64,000 nt of DNA from Paraeggerthella hongkongensis (GTDB lineage: Bacteria > Actinomycetota > Coriobacteriia > Coriobacteriales > Eggerthellaceae): assembly GCF_003726035.1 (NCBI RefSeq), contig NZ_QICD01000002.1, positions 186,001-250,000 of the forward strand, written 5' to 3'. A program made the position numbers and the translations under genes. Position 1 is the stretch's first letter. Each line of letters starts with the position of its first letter. The notes below the pieces were generated by a model. The model saw nothing but the letters and a program-made list of their open reading frames with translations, was not told the DNA's origin and ran no database searches. Shown here piece by piece: positions 8,917 to 17,689 of the stretch.

Positions 8917-10330
8917 CGAAGCACGTCTCCCCGCGACCGGCTTCAACGTCGGCTTCGGCCGACGACAGCAAACCGCAAGCGGCAAGGCCGTCGCGATACG
9001 TCAGCAGCGCCTGTTCGCCGCGCTCGGCATACGCAGCGTAACGATCGCGCTTGCTGCGGATATGCCGGTCGAGAGGGGCCATGATGCCGAAGTTCACGTG
9101 CATGGGCTGATAGTCCACCGTAGCAGGATCGGTCGCGTAGGCCATAAGAGCGCCGAAAGCCGTGTCGCGCGGAAGCTCGGGCAGGCTCTGCCCCTTCAGG
9201 AACGCCGTCGTCGACAGGGCTACGTGCAAGCCCGACCTGATAGCCTCGCAATACCCTTCGGTGCCGGCAAGCTGTCCGGCAACGAACACCGGAACCGTCG
9301 AATCGGGCAACGCGTCAAGGCGAAGACGCAGCTGCGCATCCAGCAAGCGAGGAGCATCGACGAACGTGTTGCGATGCATCACGCCGTAACGCGCGAACTC
9401 CGCGTTCTCCAAACCGGGGATCATGCGAAACACGCGCCGTTGTTCGGGAAACGTCAGATTCGTCTGAAAACCCACCAGGTTGTAGCTCATGCCCTGCGCG
9501 TCTTCCGCCCGCAACTGCAGGGCAGCCCAAGGCCGCCGGCCCGTACGGGGATCGGTCAGCCCCACCGGCTTGAGCGTCCCGAACCGGGGCGCGTCCGCAC
9601 CCTTGCGGGCGATCTCCTCGATAGGCTGGCAAGCCTGGAACAAGTCGCGCGTCTCGAAATCGCGCTTGATGACGCGCTCTGCGTTCACCAGCTCTTCGAT
9701 GAACGTCTCGTACTCCTCGCGGCTGAACGGCGCGTTGAGATAGTCGCCCGCACCGGTTTCGGCATCCTCGTAGCGGCTCTGGCGAAACAGCTTGTCGAAA
9801 TCAAGGGAGTCGGCCATGACGATAGGCGCCGCCGCATCGTAGAACGCCAGATGCTCTCCGCCCGTGAATCGAGCAAGGTCCTCAGCGAGCGCATCGGAAG
9901 TAAGCGGGCCCGTGGCAACCACAAGAGCGTCCGCTCCCTGCGCGTATGCCGCAAGGCCGGTCGCCTCCTCCCGAACCAGCTCGATCAAAGGATGCGCTGC
10001 AATCCGCGCGGTCACATCGGCCGAAAAAGCCGCGCGATCGACCGCAAGCGCGCCGCCAGCAGGAACCGCGTTACGCTCGGCCGCCGCATAAACCTGCGAG
10101 CCAAGCAGGGCAAGCTCGCGCTTGAGCATGCCGGCAGCGCTTTGCGGCTTCGTGCTTTTGAGGGAGTTCGAGCACACGAGCTCAGCACAGTCCGACGACA
10201 CATGGACGGGCGTAGACGAAACCGGGCGCATCTCCACAAGCCGGACGCGCGCGCCGCGGTCGGCAAGCTGCAGCGCGGCCTCGCTTCCCGCAAGCCCGGC
10301 TCCAAGTATGGTTACCGTTGAATTAGACAT
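8906..10330 (-). CDS. trmFO: methylenetetrahydrofolate-tRNA (uracil-5-)-methyltransferase TrmFO
   Basis: A 474-residue flavoprotein that makes 5-methyluridine at position 54 of tRNA, using methylenetetrahydrofolate as carbon donor. The N-terminal FAD motif is VTILGAGLAGSEAALQLADRG. Characteristic TrmFO segments follow: CSNSLKS, RDLFQACQPIEEIARKG, LRAEDAQGMSYNLVGFQTN and FVAGQLAGTEGYCEA. The start MSNSTVTILG at 10328-10330 gives the normal family length. The upstream in-frame extension is low-complexity and unlike the family. The gene sits between dprA and xerC in a minus-strand run, with 122 bp to dprA. Confidence 0.95.
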   Translation of the reverse strand: MSNSTVTILGAGLAGSEAALQLADRGARVRLVEMRPVSSTPVHVSSDCAELVCSNSLKSTKPQSAAGMLKRELALLGSQVYAAAERNAVPAGGALAVDRAAFSADVTARIAAHPLIELVREEATGLAAYAQGADALVVATGPLTSDALAEDLARFTGGEHLAFYDAAAPIVMADSLDFDKLFRQSRYEDAETGAGDYLNAPFSREEYETFIEELVNAERVIKRDFETRDLFQACQPIEEIARKGADAPRFGTLKPVGLTDPRTGRRPWAALQLRAEDAQGMSYNLVGFQTNLTFPEQRRVFRMIPGLENAEFARYGVMHRNTFVDAPRLLDAQLRLRLDALPDSTVPVFVAGQLAGTEGYCEAIRSGLHVALSTTAFLKGQSLPELPRDTAFGALMAYATDPATVDYQPMHVNFGIMAPLDRHIRSKRDRYAAYAERGEQALLTYRDGLAACGLLSSAEADVEAGRGETCFDAR

Positions 10331-10452
10331 GCCTGCAAGGATACCAAACCCTGGCCGCGTGCAAGACAAAAACCGCGAAACTCCCCTGCTTCGCCGCAAC
10401 AGTCCCTTCGGAGCCGCCGGAACCGGGCATGAGCCTGCTCGGAACACGCGCG

Positions 10453-11373
10453 TCATCGGACCACCGGTCCCCACCGGCCATCCGGGTGCCGCGCGAAAAG
10501 ACCCGCGCGCTCCCCCTCGACAAGCCGCTGCATGAGCCAAGGAAGCGCGTCCTCCCCGTCGCAGCTTTCGCGCGCAAGATCCATCAAGCGCTCCATGCCC
10601 AAAGACTCCGCACGCAAAGCGGCCACCACCGGATCATCATCTTCCGCGCTTGCTCCTTCCGGGCAAAAGCGCTCCTGTTTCAAGCAACCGAACAGCGAGA
10701 ACAGCGCGTCCTCGAAAGTCTCGTCGTCGATCACCGGCGTCGCGCCCTGATAAAGCAAACGATTGGCACCGCGCGACGAAGCCGCCGTGATGGCACCGGG
10801 AACCACCAAGACGTCGCGGTTCGCAGCCAGCGCCTCGTCGGCGGTGGAGAACGTCCCGGACGGCAACCCCGCCTCCACGATGAGCGTGGCGCGCGCGAGT
10901 CCCGCTATAAGGCGATTCCTCGTGCGGAACTGATGGGGCAAAGGCGGCTTTTCCCATTCATGCTCGGATGCCACCGCGCCGCCGGCATCGACGATCCGCT
11001 GGAACAGGCCGCTGTGTTCGGCAGGGTAAGGACGATCGCACCCTCCGCCTAGAAACGCGACCGTAAGCCCTCCTGCATCGAGCGCCGCTCGATGGGCGGC
11101 GGCATCGCAGCCGCGCGCGCCGCCCGACACCACGCACACGCCGCGTTCGGCGGCAATACGTGCGAACCGCTGGGCGCAACCGCGCCCATAAGGAGTTGCC
11201 TTGCGAGCTCCCACGATGGCGATTCCCTCCTGCAAAGCACCTGCGCTGCCAACGACGTACAGCTTCTTCGGCGGGTTGGACACAACCGCAAGGGCTTCCG
11301 GATAGTCGCGCCCGCCCAACTCGAGCACGTGCCGCGGGCCCGAAAGAGGCTGTCCTTGCACGCGCGCGCTCAC
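10453..11373 (-). CDS. dprA: DNA processing protein DprA
   Basis: A 306-residue DprA/Smf protein that loads RecA on incoming single-stranded DNA during transformation. The Rossmann-like core has the signatures AIVGARKATPYGRG, VVSGGARGCDAAAH, EHEWEKPPLPHQFRTRNRLIAGL and EAGLPSGTFSTADEAL. A short C-terminal helical region follows. I chose the GTG at 11371-11373 because it overlaps the comM stop as GTGA and has an AAGGAG just upstream. A start 39 bases upstream (MRSRGIQ) is possible but less likely. With comM immediately upstream this is the conserved competence pair. No other competence genes are in the window. Confidence 0.92.
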   Translation of the reverse strand: MSARVQGQPLSGPRHVLELGGRDYPEALAVVSNPPKKLYVVGSAGALQEGIAIVGARKATPYGRGCAQRFARIAAERGVCVVSGGARGCDAAAHRAALDAGGLTVAFLGGGCDRPYPAEHSGLFQRIVDAGGAVASEHEWEKPPLPHQFRTRNRLIAGLARATLIVEAGLPSGTFSTADEALAANRDVLVVPGAITAASSRGANRLLYQGATPVIDDETFEDALFSLFGCLKQERFCPEGASAEDDDPVVAALRAESLGMERLMDLARESCDGEDALPWLMQRLVEGERAGLFARHPDGRWGPVVR

Positions 11374-12866
11374 GATTCTCCTTCCCGAAGCCTGAATCCC
11401 ACGGCTTCGCACAAATGTCGCCGTTCCACGCGATCTCGCTCCTCCATGTCCGCCACCGTGCGCGCCAACGCAAGCGTGCGCATGATGGCCCGGCCGCTCA
11501 TGCGACTTGCCTGGGCAACCTCTTCGAGGAACCTCTCGTCATCGTCCGAAAGACCGCAGGCCCGCACAAGGGCCTCCGACGTATCGGGCCTGCTCTCGTC
11601 GGCTCGCGCGCGCCTCCACGACGAGAACTCCCGCGCCCGCAGCACATCGCGGCGCAATTCTTCGGAGCCGGTCCCGCACCCGGTTGCCAGCACCTCGCCT
11701 GGAGGTATGCGGCGAACGTCGATATGCACGTCAATGCGATCCATGATGGGCCCGCCGATACGCCCCTGGTACAACTTGATCTGACGCTGGGAACACGTGC
11801 ACGGTTCTTCCTCGTCGCCGTAGTATCCGCATGGGCACGGGTTCGATGCCGCCACCAGCATGAACCGCGCCGGGAAGTCGATGTTGCCATCCGCCCGCGT
11901 AACCGTAACCCGGCCCGCCTCCAAAGGCTGGCGTATCCCCTGAAGCGCCGAAGGCGAAAACTCCGCCAACTCGTCCAGGAACAAAACGCCGTTGTGCGCC
12001 AAGGTTATCTCGCCCGGGCGAACAGGGGACCCGCCTCCGACCAAACCCGCCAGCGTAGCCGAGTGATGAGGCTTTCGAAACGGGCGCGCGCCGCCAAGCA
12101 CGGCTTCCAGGCTTTCCCCCGCCACCGAATGCACCACCGCCGTTTCAAGCGCCTCGTCCTTCGACAAAGGAGGCAGGATGGAGGGCAATCTTGAGGCCAG
12201 CATCGTCTTGCCCGAGCCGGGGGGACCCATCATGAGCACCCCATGGCCTCCCGCCGCCGCTATCTGCAAGGCCCGCTTCGCCATGCTATGACCCGCAATG
12301 TCGCGAAAGTCGGGCAAAGCCTCGCTGCGCTTGGCGAGCCGCCCGGTCATGACGGGAAACGGAAGCGTACGGAAGTCGGAAAGACTCTTTACGCAGCGAT
12401 GCACCGCGCCTTTGACGGCGTACAGCCCCTCCGAGGGCGCCGCAGCCAACGCGCAGCCCAACCGCTTTGCGCACAGCGCGTGGGCGAGCAGGCCGGCAAC
12501 GGGCCTGACCGCACCTTCCAGCGACAGCTCCCCCACGAACAAGACCCCTTCCACCGCCCGCGGATCCACCTGCCCCGTAGCGCATAGGATGCCCGCGGCA
12601 ATGGGCAGGTCGAACCCCGTTCCCGTCTTCCTGAGCGTGCCCGGAGCAAGGTTCACCACCACTTTGCTCGCAGGCATCGTAAACCCGCATGACCGCAGCG
12701 CAGCCTTTACGCGCTCCCGCGACTCCTGCACCGACGCATCGGCCATCCCCACGATGGCAAAACCGGGAATCCCGTTCGAAACGCTTACCTCGACGTCCAC
12801 CGCCACCGCCTCGACGCCGCGAACCGCAGCCGCGCGAACCGTACAGCGCCCCCTCGCAGCCATCAT
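11370..12866 (-). CDS. comM: ComM/YifB family Mg-chelatase-like ATPase
   Basis: A 498-residue AAA+ helicase-like protein that promotes branch migration when transformed DNA is integrated. The N-terminal lon-like/ChlI segment (residues 1-170, VSNGIPGFAIVGMADASVQE) is followed by Walker A (MMGPPGSGKTMLASRLPSIL), a Walker B-like segment (GVLFLDELAEF), a zinc-type cysteine cluster (NPCPCGYYGDEEEPCTCS) and the C-terminal Mg-chelatase domain. The ATG at 12864-12866 overlaps the yraN stop as ATGA. Length and motif order are normal for the family. Confidence 0.95.
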   Translation of the reverse strand: MMAARGRCTVRAAAVRGVEAVAVDVEVSVSNGIPGFAIVGMADASVQESRERVKAALRSCGFTMPASKVVVNLAPGTLRKTGTGFDLPIAAGILCATGQVDPRAVEGVLFVGELSLEGAVRPVAGLLAHALCAKRLGCALAAAPSEGLYAVKGAVHRCVKSLSDFRTLPFPVMTGRLAKRSEALPDFRDIAGHSMAKRALQIAAAGGHGVLMMGPPGSGKTMLASRLPSILPPLSKDEALETAVVHSVAGESLEAVLGGARPFRKPHHSATLAGLVGGGSPVRPGEITLAHNGVLFLDELAEFSPSALQGIRQPLEAGRVTVTRADGNIDFPARFMLVAASNPCPCGYYGDEEEPCTCSQRQIKLYQGRIGGPIMDRIDVHIDVRRIPPGEVLATGCGTGSEELRRDVLRAREFSSWRRARADESRPDTSEALVRACGLSDDDERFLEEVAQASRMSGRAIMRTLALARTVADMEERDRVERRHLCEAVGFRLREGES

Positions 12867-13369
12867 GACGAATACGCGTTGATGTGATGCCGGATCATGG
12901 CACGATCAGGCGCAACCAGCACGATGGAGACCACGTCGAAGCGCACCGGCACGTCGACCACATCGTAATCCCTCAAAAACAAAGCTGCTATGTTCTCGTA
13001 GCGCTTTCGCTTTTCGGGGTCCACCGCTTCTGAAGGAAATCCCTTCTCGCAACTCGATCGCGTTTTCACCTCCACGAACACCACCCACTCTTCATCTCGC
13101 GCGATGATGTCGGCTTCCCCCGCCGAGCACGTCCAATTCCGCTCGACGATCTCGTAGCCCCGTCGATACAGGAACCGGGCAGCAGCGTCTTCGCCGCGCT
13201 TCCCAAGCTCGATGTTGTGCGAGTCGGCACTCGAAGCGCCGTCCGACCCCTTCTTGCGCCCCCGACCTTGCTTCCTGCCCCGATCGTCTCCTGAACGATC
13301 TTCTCGTCTCGCTCCCTCGTCGCGCGCCGATGCCACAGCCCGTTCGGTAACTCCTGCCCGATCCTCCAT
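12863..13369 (-). CDS. YraN family (UPF0102) endonuclease-fold protein
   Basis: A 168-residue protein. The C-terminal ~115 residues are a UPF0102 domain with the PD-(D/E)xK-like residues in GEADIIARDEEWVVFVEVKTR and the conserved start of the fold (LGKRGEDAAARFLYRRGYEI). The first ~50 residues are charged, low-complexity and poorly conserved. The ATG at 13367-13369 follows an AGGGGGAG ribosome-binding site. It sits in the classic rnhB-yraN-comM-dprA order. The biochemical role is unproven. The fold suggests a nuclease. Confidence 0.9.
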   Translation of the reverse strand: MEDRAGVTERAVASARDEGARREDRSGDDRGRKQGRGRKKGSDGASSADSHNIELGKRGEDAAARFLYRRGYEIVERNWTCSAGEADIIARDEEWVVFVEVKTRSSCEKGFPSEAVDPEKRKRYENIAALFLRDYDVVDVPVRFDVVSIVLVAPDRAMIRHHINAYSS

Positions 13370-13890
13370 GACCGCTCCCCCTTTCGTCGTGGCTCTATCA
13401 TAACGAGCGCATCTAGCGGAAACATGACGTGCGTCTAGCGCCGACCCTGCGCAAATTCGCTCGAATCAGCGCGGGTTCTAGCCGAGATGCGGCGCGTTTC
13501 GAGCGCGAATCCGGCAAGAATCCAGCGCGTTTCCAGCGCGTTTCCAGCACAAATCAAGCAGGATTGAAAACGTCCAGGTCAGGCAAAGGGAAACCAAGAG
13601 GATATCGCTCGGAAGCTATGATAGATGCAGACTGGGCGAACTTTGCATCGCGCGCCGTATTCCGTGTTCAGCGCCAATGCCCGCGCCGCCTTCGCAACCG
13701 AGCCCCATGTCCATGCACCACGCGCGCCGCTTTCGCAACCGCGCGCCCTACGCATCCGCCGCCTCTCTCGCTTCCGCCGCGCCGTCGCATTCTCGCAGAA
13801 TGCGGTTCGCAACGCCCGACCAGCGTCATCAACAGCGGACGAAAGCAACGAGCCCCATCGAAGCATCCGACAGGGCTCGGGGAAAAACCG
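13370..13890. other. 521-bp gene-free spacer with an 11-bp tandem repeat
   Basis: No convincing gene lies between yraN and rnhB. Open frames here are Arg/Ala-rich and lack start signals. The stretch contains the unit TCCAGCGCGTT twice in tandem at 13521-13542, with a partial third copy. A hairpin (13849-13855 with 13873-13879) fits a terminator for rnhB. Confidence 0.6.
13849..13879 (-). terminator. possible terminator after rnhB
   Basis: A 7-bp stem (CGAGCCC at 13849-13855, GGGCTCG at 13873-13879) with a 17-nt loop lies 12 bases beyond the rnhB stop. On the minus strand it is followed by TTGCTTTCG, a weak T-rich tract. Confidence 0.4.
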
Positions 13891-14679
13891 CTAGAACAAA
13901 GCAGGCTGCGTGAACGCCGTGCAGAACGAGACGCGATGGATGGGCGTCAAGCCGTACCGCTTGATCGCCTCGATATGCGCGGCGCTCGCATACCCTTTGC
14001 ACGAATCGAATCCGTAAGCCGGATACTCTTCGGCGTAACGGCACATGAGCGCGTCGCGCTCCACCTTGGCCACAATGGAAGCCGCAGCAATGGAGGCGCA
14101 GCGGCCGTCCCCCTTTACCACGTTCACTTCGCGCGGATCCATGCGCAAGGGATTGCCGTCAAGCAAAACCACATCAGGACGCGCGCCCGCGCGCTCCACG
14201 CTTGCAACGGCCCTCCGAAAAGCGGTGACCAAACTTGCAGTCATGCCGCACGCATCGATGTCGGCAGGCTCCACGTACTCGACCGTCCAAGCAAGCGCCG
14301 TCTCTTTGATCTGAGCGGCTATACGCTCCCGCGCTTCGGGCTTGACCTGCTTCGAGTCGTTCAATCCCTCGATAACGGGCTTGTCGGGGAGCACGACCGC
14401 CCCTACGGCCAACGGACCCGCCAAAGGACCTCGCCCCACTTCGTCAAGCCCCACGATCACCTGCGCGCCGCGCGCTGCGGCCAGCTCGCGCTCGTACGCG
14501 TACATCGAAGCCAATCGCTCGCGCTCGGCAGCCTGCGCCGCAAGACGCTTGCGCGCGCTCTCCATAGCGGCGAGCACCCCTTTGCGCGTCTCGGCCGCCA
14601 GAGAGCGCTCCAGCACGGCGAACTCGGCTTCGTCAGCCTGCTGCAATCGTTGCTTTATGTCGGCTACCGTCAGTCCCAT
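13891..14679 (-). CDS. rnhB: ribonuclease HII
   Basis: A 262-residue type 2 RNase H that removes ribonucleotides from DNA and RNA primers. The catalytic acidic residues are visible in GLDEVGRGPLAGP (D79, E80), VVLLDGNPLRM and ASIAAASIVAKVERD. An N-terminal ~70-residue coiled, Glu/Arg/Ala-rich extension precedes the catalytic core, as in several Gram-positive RNase HII proteins. The ATG (14677-14679) has an AGGGAGAGGG ribosome-binding site. It lies downstream of rplS, separated by a strong hairpin. Confidence 0.95.
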   Translation of the reverse strand: MGLTVADIKQRLQQADEAEFAVLERSLAAETRKGVLAAMESARKRLAAQAAERERLASMYAYERELAAARGAQVIVGLDEVGRGPLAGPLAVGAVVLPDKPVIEGLNDSKQVKPEARERIAAQIKETALAWTVEYVEPADIDACGMTASLVTAFRRAVASVERAGARPDVVLLDGNPLRMDPREVNVVKGDGRCASIAAASIVAKVERDALMCRYAEEYPAYGFDSCKGYASAAHIEAIKRYGLTPIHRVSFCTAFTQPALF

Positions 14680-14747
14680 GCGTTCCCTCTCCCTCTCCGA
14701 TCCCTATCGGCGTCACCGCATCATAGCAGAAGCGCCGCATGCACAAG

Positions 14748-14783
14748 AAGAACACCTCGCTTCGTGTGAAACGAGGTGTTCTT
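14748..14783 (-). terminator. intrinsic terminator after rplS
   Basis: A 12-bp perfect stem (AAGAACACCTCG at 14748-14759, CGAGGTGTTCTT at 14772-14783) lies 21 bases past the rplS stop. On the minus strand the lower arm ends TTCTT, giving a U-rich tail. It separates rplS from rnhB. Confidence 0.8.
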
Positions 14784-14804
14784 GTACAAGTTGCTTCGCA
14801 GAGC

Positions 14805-15152
14805 TTAGCGGAAAGACTTCTCCTTGATTTTGGCAGCCTTGCCCACCTTGTTGCGCAGGTAGTAGAGCTTGGCGCGACGCACGTCACCGCGACGGACAAC
14901 CTCGATCTTCTCGATCTTGGGAGAATGCACGGGGAAGGTGCGCTCCACGCCGATGGAGAAGCTGATCTTGCGGACGGTGAACGTCTCGCGGTTCGAAGCG
15001 CCCTGGCGGCGGATAACGTCGCCCTGGAACACCTGAACGCGCTCGCGGTTGCCCTCGACGATGCGGTAGTGGACCTTCACGTTGTCGCCCACGTTGAATT
15101 CGGGGACGTCCTGCTTGATCTGCTGCTGTTCAATGGCGCGAATGATATCCAT
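14805..15152 (-). CDS. rplS: 50S ribosomal protein L19
   Basis: A 115-residue ribosomal protein at the interface of the large and small subunits. Typical stretches are [60 protein letters not shown] and [20 protein letters not shown]. The length is normal. A promoter lies at 15219-15247 and a terminator at 14748-14783, so it is a single-gene unit. In most bacteria rplS follows trmD. Here it lies about 34 kb away from trmD. Confidence 0.98.
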   Translation of the reverse strand: MDIIRAIEQQQIKQDVPEFNVGDNVKVHYRIVEGNRERVQVFQGDVIRRQGASNRETFTVRKISFSIGVERTFPVHSPKIEKIEVVRRGDVRRAKLYYLRNKVGKAAKIKEKSFR

Positions 15153-15218
15153 GACCCGTTCCTTCTTATATGTTCAGTGAAAACTCGTTCGTGTTGTCTC
15201 ATAAAGACACGATTGGAC

Positions 15219-15247
15219 AGTATACCTCGATGTGCTTCTGCTTGCAA
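15219..15247 (-). promoter_or_regulatory. promoter of rplS
   Basis: On the minus strand, TTGCAA (15242-15247), a 17-base spacer and TATACT (15219-15224). Transcription would start near 15212 and give a leader of about 60 nt that can form a small GTCT/AGAC hairpin, possibly for autoregulation. Confidence 0.7.
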
Positions 15248-15296
15248 GGCAATTCCTTGCCTTATTCGGAAAAACTTGCCTACCTCCAAACCCCGC

Positions 15297-15629
15297 CTAG
15301 AAAAGCATGAGCACCGCGTACGCGGCGACGCCCGATACGGCGCACCACAGAAGAGACTTGGTCTTCCATGCCACCAGCGCAACCACCAGCGCGGCAACCA
15401 AAGGAGCGGCGGCAGGCCAGAGACCCGCATCGAACATCCCTGGTGTGAGCAGGTCGTTCGCCACCAACGCGGCAAACGCCGCCGGCGGTATGAACCCAAG
15501 CGCGCGCTCGACGTTCTCGGGTAGGTTGCGCCCCTTGAGCACGAACAAGGGAACCACGCGGCATATCAGCATGGTCACCGCGCAGCACGCGAACACGACA
15601 AAGAAGTCGCCCCATCCCATGGCTTCCAT
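15297..15629 (-). CDS. azlD: AzlD-type branched-chain amino acid exporter small subunit
   Basis: A 110-residue membrane protein with three to four hydrophobic helices (FFVVFACCAVTMLICRVVPL, IPPAAFAALVANDLL, LVAALVVALVAWKTKSLLW). The conserved LPENVERALGFIPPAA-like segment is typical of AzlD. It is expected to act with AzlC to export branched-chain or related amino acids. The start ATG (15627-15629) overlaps the azlC stop as TAATG. A longer upstream start would lie inside azlC. Confidence 0.88.
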   Translation of the reverse strand: MEAMGWGDFFVVFACCAVTMLICRVVPLFVLKGRNLPENVERALGFIPPAAFAALVANDLLTPGMFDAGLWPAAAPLVAALVVALVAWKTKSLLWCAVSGVAAYAVLMLF

Positions 15630-16315
15630 TAACCGCGCCCCCTTGCCCACGTGAACAGCAGCGCCGCAGCAACGCCCGCAAGCGACCCCACGAGGATTGC
15701 CGGACCGCCGAAGCCCGCAGCCTTGCACGCGAACACGCCCGCTATGGCCACGACCGCCGCTACGACGTTAGCGGCCGATACCTTCTGGGTAACCAGCAGG
15801 CAGATGAAGATGGAGGTCATAGCGAACGCCGCAATGGCCAGCGGAATGCCGATAGCGTTGCCCACGAGCGCGCCCACCACGTTCGAAAGCGCCCACGAGC
15901 TTTGCGAGAACAGGTTCACCATGGTGGCGCGGCCAACCGACCACTCCCCTTCGGCGAACTTCGACACGTTCACCCCGTAGCTCTCGTCGGTCACCGTGGC
16001 CGCGAACAGAAACGACAGGCGCTTCTTGACGCCGCGGCACGCCGGCGCGAACGCCGCCGAGTAGAGCATTTGCCTTGTGTTGACCAGCGAAACGCTTGCG
16101 ATGATGGATGCCAGAGGCGAAGCCGCCAGCCACATGTTCGGGATCATGAACTGGCCGGCGCCCGAATAGAACAGCGCGGACAGCAAGAACACTTGCAAAG
16201 CGTTCAGCCCGATGGAGTCGCACAGGATGCCGCAGGGAATGCCGATGGCAACGTAGCCCAACATGATGGGCAACGCCGCTTGAAACGACTGTTTTATGTG
16301 ATCCCCGGTAAGCAT
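15629..16315 (-). CDS. azlC: AzlC family branched-chain amino acid permease
   Basis: A 228-residue multi-pass permease, the large subunit of the AzlCD exporter. Signatures include MLGYVAIGIPCGIL, SALFYSGAGQFMI, VSLVNTRQMLYSA and FAATVTDESYGV. I chose the ATG at 16313-16315 because a TATAAT box ends only nine bases upstream. Transcription must therefore start at or just before this codon, leaving no room for a ribosome-binding site, so the gene is probably leaderless. A TTG six codons upstream lies in the promoter itself and is rejected. Confidence 0.92.
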   Translation of the reverse strand: MLTGDHIKQSFQAALPIMLGYVAIGIPCGILCDSIGLNALQVFLLSALFYSGAGQFMIPNMWLAASPLASIIASVSLVNTRQMLYSAAFAPACRGVKKRLSFLFAATVTDESYGVNVSKFAEGEWSVGRATMVNLFSQSSWALSNVVGALVGNAIGIPLAIAAFAMTSIFICLLVTQKVSAANVVAAVVAIAGVFACKAAGFGGPAILVGSLAGVAAALLFTWARGRG

Positions 16316-16324
16316 AGCGTCCCG

Positions 16325-16352
16325 ATTATACAAGTTTTGTGCAGATGCGCAA
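16325..16352 (-). promoter_or_regulatory. promoter of azlCD giving a leaderless mRNA
   Basis: On the minus strand, TTGCGC (16347-16352), a 16-base spacer and a perfect TATAAT (16325-16330). Nine bases separate the box from the azlC ATG, so the +1 site falls at or next to the start codon. Confidence 0.75.
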
Positions 16353-16414
16353 TGGGGGAATCTCGCTTGCCGTCAGCTTGCTGCCAGGAAGCTCGAATTG
16401 CAACGGACGCAACA

Positions 16415-16472
16415 GATTGTCGCCCGAAACGTACGGAATCGAAGCGAAAAACGTACGTATCGGGCGACAATC
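16415..16472. repeat. 21-bp inverted repeat between dgt and azlC
   Basis: Arm 16415-16435 pairs with 16452-16472 with one mismatch in 21, around a 16-nt loop. The core word is GATTGTCGCCCG. It lies between the dgt stop and the azlC promoter. It may end dgt transcription or bind a regulator. No T-tract follows on either strand. Confidence 0.7.
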
Positions 16473-16544
16473 CGCCGGCGTGAGCGCATAAGCGGGAAAC
16501 GGCCGCACAAGACGGCGGCAAACCGCGCACCAACGCGCTGCACA

Positions 16545-17588
16545 TCAAAAATGCAAGGAATGCGGAATGAAAAGCTGCTGGTAGAGGCTCTTGGCGTAGC
16601 GGTCGGTCATGCCGGCCACGTAATCGGCCACGGCGCGCAGGTCGTCGCTTTCGGGAATGTCGCGGTACTCGCGCGGCACCTCTTCCACGTGATCGACGTA
16701 GTAATCGAACAAGTCCTCGATAAGGTGAGTCGCCTTCGCCACCTCGACCGTGACGGTCGGCGCGGTATACACGCGATCGAACAAAAATTCCCGCAGCTCC
16801 ATCATCGCGTCCCACACCGTGCTGCTCATGCGAATATCGTCGATCGCGGCGGAGGTCTCCACCATGTCGCGTACGAGGGTCTCTATGCGCGTAGAGTGAT
16901 CGGACCCCAAAACGGCGTGCGTAGCCGCGGGCAGGTCGGACTCGGAAAGGACGCCCGCGCGAATAGCGTCGTCGATGTCGTGGTTCACGTAAGCGATCCG
17001 ATCCGCCGTGCCGACGATGCGGCCCTCCAGCGTTTCCGCCCGCAAATCGCCCGTATGGTTGAGGATGCCATCCCGCACCTCGGCTGTGAGGTTCAAGCCC
17101 TTTCCGCCGTTTTCGATGCGTTCGACCACGCGCAGGCTCTGCTCGTTGTGCCGGTACAACGCCGCCGCCCGGGAAGACTCCGGATCGATTCCCTTATGGC
17201 GCGCAAGGCAGCGAGCCAAGGCCGACTCCCCCGTATGGCCGAACGGCGTGTGCCCCAGGTCGTGCCCGAGCGAGATAGCCTCGGCGAGGTCTTCGTTCAA
17301 GCCGAGAGACCGCGCGATAGTCCGCGCGATTTGAGCCACTTCGAGCGTATGCGTGAGGCGCGTCCGAAAATGATCGCCCTCCGCCGCCAGAAACACCTGA
17401 GTTTTATGCGAGAGCCGACGAAATGCCTTCGTGTGCAGGATCTTGTCGCGGTCGCGCTGGTAATCGGTGCGCAAAACGTCCGGCTCGGCCGAGCGATCCC
17501 GGCCTTCGCTCTGATCAGCGAACGCCGCATCTACGGAAAGCGTCTCGTGTTCTCGCTGCTCTTGGTCTTCGCGATGGATGACATGCAT
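16545..17588 (-). CDS. dgt: deoxyguanosinetriphosphate triphosphohydrolase-like protein
   Basis: A 347-residue HD-domain dNTPase that splits dGTP or other dNTPs to nucleoside and triphosphate. Motifs are TKAFRRLSHKTQVF, RTRLTHTLEVAQIARTIA, ISLGHDLGHTPFGHTGE (metal-binding HD) and HNEQSLRVVE. The C-terminal dGTPase-associated region contains GTADRIAYVNHDIDDA. The ATG at 17586-17588 follows AAGGAGG. An upstream in-frame extension has no ribosome-binding site. In this lineage dgt is often near dnaG and rpoD, which are not seen here. Confidence 0.93.
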   Translation of the reverse strand: MHVIHREDQEQREHETLSVDAAFADQSEGRDRSAEPDVLRTDYQRDRDKILHTKAFRRLSHKTQVFLAAEGDHFRTRLTHTLEVAQIARTIARSLGLNEDLAEAISLGHDLGHTPFGHTGESALARCLARHKGIDPESSRAAALYRHNEQSLRVVERIENGGKGLNLTAEVRDGILNHTGDLRAETLEGRIVGTADRIAYVNHDIDDAIRAGVLSESDLPAATHAVLGSDHSTRIETLVRDMVETSAAIDDIRMSSTVWDAMMELREFLFDRVYTAPTVTVEVAKATHLIEDLFDYYVDHVEEVPREYRDIPESDDLRAVADYVAGMTDRYAKSLYQQLFIPHSLHF

Positions 17589-17689
17589 GGAATCCTCCTT
17601 GCAACCGACGTCCTGAACGGCATTGTACCAGATGCAGCGCCATTTCATCGGGCAAGGCGGGTCCGCCCCGTCCTAGCGGCCTTCGCCGC

